Assembly (NCBI GenBank): GCA_002751075.1
Contig: NAOQ01000015.1
Coordinates: 1 to 64,000, forward strand
Origin: Ichthyophonus hoferi
Lineage: Eukaryota > Opisthokonta > Ichthyosporea > Ichthyophonida > Ichthyophonidae
Length of the DNA: 64,000 nucleotides
Reading direction: 5' to 3'
In this document: one piece after another, positions 50,901 through 60,620 of the stretch
Layout: each line of letters starts with the position of its first letter
Numbering within the stretch: the stretch's first letter is position 1
Made by a program: the position numbers and the translations under genes
Notes under the pieces: model-generated
Seen by the model: the letters and a program-made list of their open reading frames with translations, nothing else
Database searches by the model: none
What the model was told of the DNA's origin: nothing

Positions 50901-53900
50901 ATTGATATGGCTGAGAACCGCTACAAGTTCTCTCGTATGCTCGATACTCTCCAGGTAAGTGCCTGTATATATGCATGCGTGTGTATGTATTGCTTATAAT
51001 CTCACTACCTTTCCTGCATCCTGTCAATAAAACCATTTCTCAACAAGTGTAATAATGCTAGTTACAAAGGGTCCACCTCTACCTTGGCCTCATCCCTTTT
51101 ATGCCATTGAAGACATTTAGGGCTCCTCAATATAGTCACACGGGGCACCTTAAAACCATGACCTCACCGCCTTTCAATTATATATAGGTGGACCAACCTC
51201 TGTGGAAGGAGCTGACCTCTATGGAAGAGGCGTCTGGTTTCTGCAAGCGTGTGGGCTACCCTGTATTGGTGCGTCCTTCATACGTCCTGAGTGGAGCCGC
51301 CATGAATGTTGTTTACACGGAAGGGGATCTGGCCGAGTACCTCAGTGCTGCCGTAGAGGTCAGCAGGGAAAACCCTGTGGGTAAGTTGGAATATAGTTCT
51401 AATATTAGTCACTTGGCTACGGGTTTTCTATTTGATACGTCGTCTATATACAGATTACACTGCATTCTACGCTAGCATATGTTTTCTGTCGTCTTTGGTA
51501 TGAATAATCTCCTTGACAACCACCAAATACCATTAATATGCACTAATGGCCCAACCCTGCCCTCAGTGATCTCCAAGTTCATTGAGAATGCCAAGGAGAT
51601 TGAGATGGATGCCGTGGCGAAGGATGGCCGTTTGGTCATGCATGTGATCTCTGAGCACGTTGAAAATGCTGGTATGTTTTGCGTTTTAATCTTCATCTCA
51701 ACAACCTTCTGAATAGTCGTAGTTGTTCTGATTTAAAAATGAATACTTCATGCAACCCTATTAACTTTGTTTTCTCTACTACTGAATGACTATACAATAG
51801 ATGGCCCTAATGATAAAATTTGAGGCTCAAGATAAATTTGTTACGAATACTGTCTTGTATGGGATGAAAAGCTTAATTTTGCCTATGGGACTATGTGGAA
51901 TGTAATGTGAATCTGGATAGATAACATCGTCTTAATTGGAAACTGCATCTATAGTCAATTGGCAAAAAGGGTTTACTTTTGATATTAAACATAGCCCTTC
52001 ATTGTGGACGACCACTTATATTATATATTATATTTAATACGCAGGTGTGCACTCTGGCGATGCCACCCTGATCCAGCCCCCCCAGGACTTGGACGAGGTC
52101 ACGGTCATCAAGATCATTGAGGCTACTGCTAAGATTGCTGAAGGCCTTCACGTGACAGGTAGGCTTATGGCATGATTAATATGATTAATGGTGGTCTTTG
52201 GGGGAATTGCGGGGTTGTTTGTTATGGTATGGGATATCACATGTAACTTTACTAGTGCTATGTGTTCATTTGTCTAGTATGATGGACATAGGTACTATAT
52301 GTTAGCACTAAATACATATGTCATGTTTGTTAATTTATATACTGCATATGCAGGCCCCATGAACATCCAGTTCATTGCTAAGGACAACATGATCAAGGTC
52401 ATTGAATGCAACGTTCGTGCCTCTCGCTCATTCCCCTTCGTGTCCAAGGTAAGCCACCCTACATACGCACCACTGTAGAATAATTTGGCCATCTTTGTCT
52501 ATATTTACTCAATAACTTGCTAGCTCACTTGCTTTCTCTGTCCTGGTGTCGCGTACGTATTCAGTCATTATTCTTATTTCTTGGGTTCTTTTCTTTTTAA
52601 GGCATCAATGCTTTAATGATAATAGTAATAGGTCACATATTCACATGGACACATCACGGGATATACAGACCATCAATGTAGATCTGATTGAGATGGCTAC
52701 TAAGGCCATGACCGATCTGCCCTTCACGCCATACCCTATGGCCGACAGACCTCCCCTTGACTTTGTCGCCGTTAAGGTTCCCCAGTTCAGTTTCAACCGC
52801 CTTGCTGGCGCTGATCCCGTCATGGGTGTGGAGATGGCCTCTACTGGTGAGGTATGTAGGCCTGTATGGTGGCAAAGATTACCTTGCTTTTCCAGTCTTT
52901 TTTTCTTTTTAGTAGAAATATGTATAAGATTGTCTACCTATCTGTTTTCGCAAATAATAAACAGAGAGGTAGGTGTCCGTGAGTGCATGCACATCATATT
53001 AAGTTCATAATTGTAGTTGGTTCCTGCTAATTAGTACTAATTATTTATCTTATGACGAACCCAGATTGCCTGCTTTGGCCGCAACAAGCAAGAAGCCTAC
53101 CTGAAGGGTCTATTGGCTGTAGGATTCAAGTTGAGCACGGACAAGAATGTGCTTCTCTCTATTGGTAATGTTATTGCTTCTGTTACATTACTATTGAATT
53201 ATTATTTTAAAATTCAATTTGTATTGCGAACTTTTATTGACAATTACTTTTTTCTTCTTTTTCATATTGTCATTCTGGTACACATTTCATAACATAGCCG
53301 TTTTGGTACAATTTAGTTACTTATTAAGGCAAAGTTATTTACTTATCAATGAATTGTTCGACTATTGACATACTATAACTGTGGTATGTGATTATTTTCA
53401 ATGGAACGAAGTGTATGACATCAAAGGTGGAATCTATTGCAGTGTTGATCTAACCAAGTAATACTTGCACACTATCCACAACATATAGGCTCTTACAAGG
53501 AGAAGGCCGAGTTCCTTCCTTACGCTGCCAAGTTGGCGAAGATGGGTTACAAACTTCACGCCTCCCCTGGAACCGCCGACTACCTCCAGGAGCATGAGCT
53601 GCCCTGTACCACCTTGGATCTGCTGTCATTTGAGGTGTGTGGTCTCCACGTACTAATCTTTTTTGCATCTATTTTTTCTTTCTTTTTCTTTCATTCTGTG
53701 TTGGGCCATGCCTGGTTATTCTGTCTGACTGCCGCATATCCATGTGTTTCTGAACTGTTCTGATTGATGGTGATCATGTACGTGTACTATCTATGACTTC
53801 TATTAAGTTTACTCTAGAGGTGATGGGTCTGAACGTGAAATAAACAGTTTATTAAAAGGTACATTTGGCTAGCCATGAAAGCAGCTCATGTTGGCAATGG

Positions 53901-56900
53901 TTTGGGATATAAGCCGTGTACGGACGGTTATTACGCCATTATATTTTAAGCTAATCATATGTGGGGCTGAATAGCACGACGAGATTCGGGAGAAGGATGA
54001 GTACAGTATTGGCCGCTTCCTAAAGGAGAAGATGATTGCTCTCTATGTGTGTCTGCCCTCTCGCAACAAGTACCGCCGCCCCACCTCCTACATGTCTCGT
54101 GGCTATAAGACTCGTCGTATGGCCATTGATTTCCAGGTATGCATTTCTCCTATCAATAAGCTATTCAATCATTGCCAGGAATACATGCATGCATGCATAT
54201 ATATATACATACAAGGATACAAGGTTTTTATTTCTTTTATGTATTTGAGGATTAATACTCCAGTCCTATTTAATATATCCTGATAATGTTATTGGATGAA
54301 AATCTGTATCTAATTATATTGTTTGATAATATTCAAGATACTATATTACCAAATACACATTATTTCTCATTGACACCTTGCTGGGTATTTGCAGGTTCCT
54401 CTGATCACCAACGTCAAGTGCGCCAAGCTGTTTGTCGAAGCCCTTGAAATCTACCCTAATATTGTATCATGCCCCATTGGTCCCTACGACTCCAAGTCTT
54501 CATACCAAGCCCTCAATCTGCCAGGATTTGTCGATATCACTGCCCAATGCACCCTCTGGTTAGTCTTCACAGAAACCCGTTTTATTCGCTAGTCTTTGGA
54601 TGCTATATATATACACGTTCATTCCTTATATTTAAAGTTGAACAATATTATGAGCATTCCTTTTTATAGAACGTAGTAAATGGCCTGCATGCAATTGGAT
54701 GATGTAGTAAAAATATAATGATTGATCATTAATGTAATTTATTCTTGTTTTCCCAATTGCAGTGCACCAATCGATATTACTGATGCTAGTGCTGCTGCTC
54801 TGGCTGGGGGTGTGACTGTCATTAACTTGGTCCCGACATGCCGCGATGAAGGTGAGACTTTAATTGGTTGACTCTGGTGTGTGATTAAATTGCCAGGACT
54901 GATTCGTAACTATTATTACTTATTTTAGTAGGGTTCCAAATGATCGTATGAATATTTTACAACGATTAGCATGAAAATAAATTAAATTTAACGTCATGAT
55001 GTGCTAATTTATAGTGGAGAAAATTCAACTTACAATGGCTGAGAAATGAAAATTGTAGGACAAGCAATAACAAAAAGAGTAATGTGGTTTGGCGTAATGA
55101 CCACTCTGGCTCTGCAGGTCTACCCAATGTTTTGGAAGCCCACCGCATGGCTGTTGGCAACGCCCACTGTGATTATTCTATCATGACATGTGCCACCAGT
55201 GCTGCCTCCGGAATTGATGCTGCAGGTAAAACATTTTGTTCATATTTTTTCCTTTCTATTTCTAGCTTTTGGTTGATTGTATAGCTCAGTAAGGAATCGG
55301 AGCTAATCAGAACTAAACACGAAAATGGGGAGGTGAGGACGTGTTGCTGGTTTTCAATATTTCTTGGGGCTGCAAATATGGTACATGGATATGATATGAT
55401 TATCATCAGATATACCTCTTCTTATGAACCCCACTATGTACAGGGGAGACCTCTGGAGTGTTCATTCAGGCCGCCCTGAAGAACGGTATGCAGCCCCATC
55501 TTGGCACTCTGTCTCAACTGGAGAGCTACCTGACCACCACTAGTCCTCAGCTGCCTATCATCATTCAAGCCACTGGCACCACTCTAGCCTCAGTGCTGTT
55601 CCTCAGCCAGATCTTGGACAGACCTGTGCACATCACCCAGGTGGGTACCGCCGAGGATCTGAAGCTAGTGATGGCAGCCAAGAGCAAGCAGTTCAACATC
55701 ACTTGTGACGTTAATCCTCTGGCTCTTTTCCTGACCCCTGAGGACTTTGCTGTCGAAAAGAGGAGTGCTGTTGCTCAGTTGGTCGGCTCGATCTTGGATG
55801 TGGAATTCATGTGGCAGAACCTTGCCGCTGTAGATTGCTTCTCTGTAGGCTCTCTGGCTGCTGAGAACACTTCCTTCTTCCAGGCCGCTGTTTCTCTGCT
55901 TTTGACTGCTGTCAACCACGGTAGATTGACCCTCGATGATCTCGTCAGTAAGTACTCCACCGTTCCCAAGAGCATCCTTCGCATTCCCAATCAGGTAGAT
56001 ACTCGCATAGAGGTTGACTTAGACAGGGACTGGGTCCTCCCTGCCAGCTCTGCCCTTGCTGGCCATCGTGTACGCGGATATGTTGCGCGTGTTGTTGTTC
56101 GTGGCGTCACTGTCTATGTTGATGGAAAGACTTGTTCTCAGGGTACTGGTATGGCTGTGAAGACAATGCCTTATGCCGGTAGGCCAATTGCCCCTGTGGT
56201 GCCACTCCAGCACACTCCTGTCGTGGGCCCCACACATGATGCCTTCCCATCCGCCTTGTTCTCCGAGACCACGCCTGTCCTTGCTGCTACCAACCTGACC
56301 CCCCTCACTCCTATGCAGTCAGGTGAGTACTGTGGGGCTTTATGTTGGCTGTATGTTGCTCTGTCAATAGCATTTTCATTATATTCCTGTCTTTTTTTTA
56401 TCAGATATAAATTAACAATGACGTCTTATAGACGAAATTACTGTGGGTGATGTAAATGCTGTTTCTACGGCATATAGAAATATAGACCTGTGATATTATT
56501 AGATATGCTTGGGCATTATCAACATTACAAAGCATTATTTAACTAACATGTTATTGTCTCTATAGCTGTGTCCTACCCTGAACCCTCTCCTATGGTCGGA
56601 GGACGTGCCTATGCCCCCATGCAGGAGGTATTTGTTTTATTTGGTTTTACTTTTTCTTGTTCTTTCTCTTTCTTTATATTTAATCATAAATGCAAAGATA
56701 TCACGTGACTTGGGGATTATACGAGGTGCTAGTTAGTATGCTAATACCACTATATAATTGTATTTATTTTATGTTCCAGATGTACTCTATGCAAAAACGT
56801 CTTTCTGAAAATCTTGAAGCCAATCGTTTATACGTATATATATATATATATATATATATATTAGTCATGGGAAGTCAGTACTGATCATACATACATACAT

Positions 56901-58079
56901 TACACTTTACCTCTATTACAGAGCCCTGCCGTGGTACCTATACCCCCTACCACCCCTGCTCTCACTGCAGCCGTGCAGAAGACCGGTCTCCAGCATATCC
57001 TGTCAGTCAAACAGTTTGATCGCAAGCAAATGCACTAGTAAGTCTTTCCCTGATGTGTGTTTTTTTTTTTTTTATCGTTTTTTCTTCCCAGTCTCTTTAC
57101 CGAATTTTTTTACCTCTGTTTTAACATGTAAAAGTACCTGTAGTGTTAGCGATTCACTACACGGTAATTAAGGTAGCATTCCAGAGATGATCAGCTCATA
57201 CTATTTTCATCAATCCCATTGTGTATGACATATATACAGCATTACCCAATTGGGAAGGCAACACAAAACCACATACTTACCACACTATGATCTACAGCAT
57301 CTTCCAGGTCGCACAGGAGATGAGTGCTCTGGTGTCTCGCATGGGTTCCGTCAATATCCTGACCGGCAAGGTCCTTATAGCCATGGTAGGTTCTTTCTCT
57401 ATAGCTTACATATAATGTTGAGTTTTCTCCCTTCACACCTATCTACTTTAACACCCGAGCATATGAACATACTTTTAGGAAGTCAACTTTTTTTTTTCGT
57501 TTTCGTAATGGGTATGTAGTGGTCCAGTAACCCCACACTAACAAGGGTTAACCCTATAGTTCTACGAGCCCTCTACTCGCACCGCCACATCTTTCCAGAC
57601 AGCCATGCTGCGTCTGGGTGGTGAGGTCATCTATGTCAACGAAAAGTCGTCCTCTGTTGGCAAGGGAGAGACCCTTAAGGATACCATTCGCTGCCTCGAC
57701 TGCTATGCTGACATGATTGTGATTCGTCATCCTGAAGTTGGCAGGTGAGCTAAGCAAATCCCCAAACTGTGATCTCATAGGCTGAAGGTCTTGGTCAGTA
57801 ATTTTAATTATTAAATCAATTCTTCACTTATTGAATATATAGTAGTAATCTGTATTGCAAACACTGTTGAATATTCACGTATCTAGTATAACCCAACTAA
57901 TAAGACTATGTAATTCTTCCTTGCAGTGCCAAAGAGGCTGCTTCCGTATCTTCCGTGCCCATTATCAATGCTGGTGATGGAGCAGGCGAGCACCCCACTC
58001 AGGTAAAGCTTGTTCCATGCTTTTGTTTTAGATTTTACTACTTAGTTAATTTATTTCATTGTGCCGTTGGGGTAGATTT

Positions 58080-58116
<37 letters not shown>

Positions 58117-59881
58117 AGAATAGTCATGATGCAAAAAATACATTTTTTATTGAATGACAAAAATTGTTAAATTTTATTGGGTTTAGTAAGAAAGGAAATA
58201 CCATGTTATATTAGTATATGGTCTTATTTAAGCCAATGGGATGTCTTTTTATTGTTTTTTCTGATCGATTCTCCAAGTCAGTATTTTAATAGCTGTACAT
58301 CATGTGGTTTTCCACTGGATGCCACGGTAACAGCTTAGATTTTGTTCTTTATTTATTCTATATAACTAAGCGCACATATATCCTATATTCCCCATACTTA
58401 CATTTTCTGTTTCCCCCTGGTCCTACAGGCTCTCTTAGATGTATTCACTATGCGCGAGGAGCTCGGCACAATTAACAACCTGACCATTACTATGGTGGGT
58501 GACCTTAAATATGGTCGCACCACACATAGTCTCATCCAGCTCTTGAAGCACTACAGTGTCACCGTCAACCTTGTCTCAAGCAAGTGCCTGGCTATGCCCG
58601 CCAACCTTGTGGTACGTGCTTGCTTCCTTGCTGTTATTACTTGTATTTTTATTTGATAGTACCACCCTAAAGGAAACACTAAACGGCATATATAATAAAT
58701 ACTACAGCTAGTGATTTCAATTATATTATACTGACGATGATGGGGATACATATGAGCAGAATGAGGTTAAGGCCCAAGGTGTTACTATATATGAGACCGA
58801 TGATCTTGACTCTGTGCTAGCCAACACTGATGTGCTCTATGTTACCAGGGTTCAGAAGTAAGTCTTGTACTATGAAGTTTATGAGTAGGCTTGATACATA
58901 CCGTCACAGTGCAATATATCTTTACATGTATTTCCTATCGTTCACTGCATCTAAGTGTACATTTCTTAGCTCAAGAGTAATGGTGTATATTTCTATTTAT
59001 CTGTTCTTCACTGTATGTAACTCTCATGTTGGATTTGCTTGTGATTAGATCTGGCTGTAGATCATATATTTCATAATTGTTATATTCCTTTAATAGCTGT
59101 TGATAAAACAAGCCTCGGGTGACTTCATGACATGTTCTGTAATTGTTTATCTCGGGAATTAAGGATACCATGTACTAAGACATGAATACAGTAAAGCATT
59201 TAGATAAAAATTTGTTAATTAAATATATATATATTATAAGGACACATCATGTTGCCGATTCATACTGTGTATTATACCACTGCAATCTCTAATGGTTTAA
59301 ATATTCAGGGAGAGATTCAGATCTGAGGCCGAGTATAACGAGGTCAAGGGCAAGTTCCGCATTACTACCTCAACCCTCCTGAAGTGTAAGGAGAAGATGA
59401 TTGTCATGCACCCTCTGCCTCGTGTTGACGAGATTGCCCCCGAGGTAAGATTCAAGATATTTGGTGCTATGAACTATATATTATTTATATTATTACCATT
59501 GCCTACCTCACTGCAACCATTTTTCACCCTTCACTTTTTATTATTATTTTCTTTTCATTTTCTTTTGTTCTTATTATTATTACTATTATAACCCTAGCTC
59601 TGTCCTCTACTTACTTAGCATTGGTTTCATCCTCCTGCACCCCCTTCCTTACTCTTTCCGTCATTCTCTTTTTTTAATTTTTTTTACCTTGTACAATTCT
59701 CATTAGTGAAATAAGATTCAAAACTAAAAATGAGAGAAAAAGGGTGATACCACCAACAATACACTGACGTCTAATTACACTATAGGTTGACTACGATCCC
59801 AGGGCTGCCTATTTCAGACAGATGAAGCATGGACTCTATGTGCGCATGGCCTTGTTGGCCACTATTCTCTCTAGGGTCTAA
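41512..59881 (+). CDS. CAD: CAD multienzyme (GATase-CPSase-pseudo-DHOase-ATCase)
   Basis: CAD begins de novo UMP synthesis in the cytosol: glutamine-dependent carbamoyl phosphate synthesis, then carbamoyl aspartate formation; animal CAD also closes the ring to dihydroorotate. Forty-four exons (listed by domain below) splice with consistent phases into 2187 codons (human 2225). The start ATG at 41512 is in a strong context (GCTACCATGG). The reading ends [12 protein letters not shown] like the human C-terminus, with a polyadenylation signal AATAAA at 60075-60080. All introns are GT-AG except intron 10 (GC-AG). The glutaminase, synthetase and transcarbamoylase parts look active. The dihydroorotase part has lost its metal ligands. 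Order of domains equals animal CAD and fungal Ura2. PSMD5 follows tail to tail. Confidence 0.96.
45195..49485 (+). CDS. CAD: CAD carbamoyl-phosphate synthetase, first half, exons 9-19
   Basis: Exons: 45195-45273, 45605-45657, 45946-46092, 46435-46527, 46974-47261, 47579-47707, 48057-48208, 48439-48525, 48651-48764, 49058-49217, 49344-49485. This ATP-grasp half phosphorylates bicarbonate. Visible motifs: [71 protein letters not shown], and [12 protein letters not shown] then the split [19 protein letters not shown], all near-identical to human. Exon 10 ends at a GC donor (45658-45659). The stretch EVIMWTE before exon 12 differs from human ETIELTE but keeps length. Confidence 0.93.
49696..54136 (+). 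CDS. CAD: CAD synthetase second half and regulatory domain, exons 20-31
   Basis: Exons: 49696-49884, 50221-50303, 50485-50583, 50832-50954, 51188-51380, 51567-51671, 52045-52158, 52354-52448, 52669-52851, 53065-53164, 53489-53634, 53975-54136. The second ATP-grasp half phosphorylates carbamate. Motifs: [100 protein letters not shown]. The methylglyoxal-synthase-like regulatory domain follows ([22 protein letters not shown]), where UTP and PRPP act in animal CAD. Its end contains [15 protein letters not shown] at about residue 1408. Human CAD has the protein-kinase-A site RRLSS at the equivalent place, so the site is plausibly kept. Confidence 0.93.
54395..56322 (+). CDS. CAD: CAD pseudo-dihydroorotase domain, exons 32-35
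   Basis: Exons: 54395-54558, 54763-54851, 55118-55225, 55444-56322. The domain aligns along its length with human DHOase ([41 protein letters not shown]-like [14 protein letters not shown]), so it is not truncated, but the active site is gone. Human HVHLR reads TAQCT (residues 1477-1481), losing both metal histidines and the substrate arginine. The carboxylated-lysine motif GLKLYLN reads GVFIQAA. HAE reads QAT (1590-1592), HICHV reads HITQV (1611-1615), and SDHAPH reads VGSLAA (1683-1688). The asparagine of MPNT is also replaced. No stop codons occur, so the fold seems retained for structure or regulation, as in fungal Ura2. Confidence 0.92.
56566..57037 (+). CDS. CAD: CAD linker before ATCase, exons 36-37
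   Basis: Exons 56566-56627 and 56922-57037 encode a Pro/Ala/Thr-rich linker ([17 protein letters not shown]) leading into [18 protein letters not shown], the first ATCase helix. The linker is much shorter than the human DHO-ATC linker, which carries several phosphorylation sites. The intron between the two exons contains an in-frame 54-nt candidate cassette exon (56780-56833). Confidence 0.85.
56780..56833 (+). CDS. CAD: candidate 54-nt cassette exon in the CAD linker
   Basis: The segment follows a good acceptor (TTTATTTTATGTTCCAG) and ends before GTATAT. It is exactly 18 codons, phase 0 at both ends like the intron that contains it, and free of stops. It would insert [18 protein letters not shown] between the pseudo-DHOase and the ATCase. 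The donor overlaps a TA microsatellite, so its strength may vary. Whether it is used cannot be told from sequence. Confidence 0.35.
56832..56862. repeat. TA microsatellite in a CAD intron
   Basis: About fifteen TA units directly follow the candidate cassette exon and include its donor GTATAT. A second TA run is at about 58084-58111 in a later CAD intron. Confidence 0.85.
57298..59881 (+). CDS. CAD: CAD aspartate transcarbamoylase domain, exons 38-44
   Basis: Exons: 57298-57385, 57560-57744, 57927-58002, 58429-58611, 58760-58857, 59309-59444, 59786-59881. The domain condenses carbamoyl phosphate with aspartate and works as a trimer. Signatures are intact: [12 protein letters not shown] (carbamoyl-phosphate loop, STRT at 1935-1938), [13 protein letters not shown] (the mobile lysine loop), [36 protein letters not shown] and [11 protein letters not shown] (aspartate-binding segment). 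The end, [20 protein letters not shown], matches human almost word for word. Confidence 0.94.
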
Positions 59882-60620
59882 GTGCCGTCTCCATTTAATT
59901 ATCTTATTATTTTAATATAAAACCATACTACCCTAGTTTAGCCAGCCCCATTGTATGAAGTAATATAGCCTCCTAAAGAAGTACCATCTGGGGTGTCTTA
60001 GTTGTCATTGCTGTGTATTATAGCTAGTTTCCGGGTACTGTACTAGACTACAACTAAGCTATCATGCACTGTATAATAAATGATTTACATCTTTTAGTAA
60101 ACTTTGAATTCTTTCACCTTCTCTACTATTCCTGTGGTGGATGGACACACCTTAAGCCTGAATTGTAATTGCATGAGTGCTATTAGAAATAGGTGCCTTT
60201 CTATGCAGATTATATACAAATCTATAACCTCTTTCATTCGTTGGGCCACATAGCTTCACTAATGCTTGTCATACATGGTCCATGCATTTATCGCTTTAGA
60301 CATAAGAATAAAACCCCAACTGCACGACTATAACTGTCTTAATGCACTACCCATTATATACCACATAGCAATCACAATCGGTCTTTCAAGGGGTCAAGTA
60401 TTAAACTAAATAACTCGAGTTATATACATCACACAAATATTGTGATTTGTTGCAACGTAGTAAGTAGTTTTTTATTTCTTAATTCAAATAAAGATATTTT
60501 TTCAGTATTTGGTACATATTCATATTTATACTAATATATGTAATGTAATAAGTAATAATAGTGGTGCCTGTTAAACTGTACTCTAGCTACCATATAGGGA
60601 ATATTCTGCCTTTATAACCT
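59882..60620. terminator. convergent 3' region of CAD and PSMD5
   Basis: The two genes end tail to tail 739 bp apart. The CAD polyadenylation signal AATAAA is at 60075-60080, 194 bp past its stop. On the minus strand AATAAA (TTTATT at 60471-60476) lies about 145 bp past the PSMD5 stop. If both are used, the transcripts end without overlapping. No other gene is seen. Confidence 0.5.

Noticed and set aside
52641-52875. antisense frames inside CAD exons (also 55665-55990, 56019-56237, 57554-57778)
   Set aside because: Shadows of conserved CAD exons on the opposite strand.
54395-56322. reading the CAD domain change as proof of a fungal genome
   Set aside because: A pseudo-DHOase is typical of fungal Ura2, but CCDC93 and a TTC19 with human-like TPRs argue for a holozoan; the domain alone does not decide.
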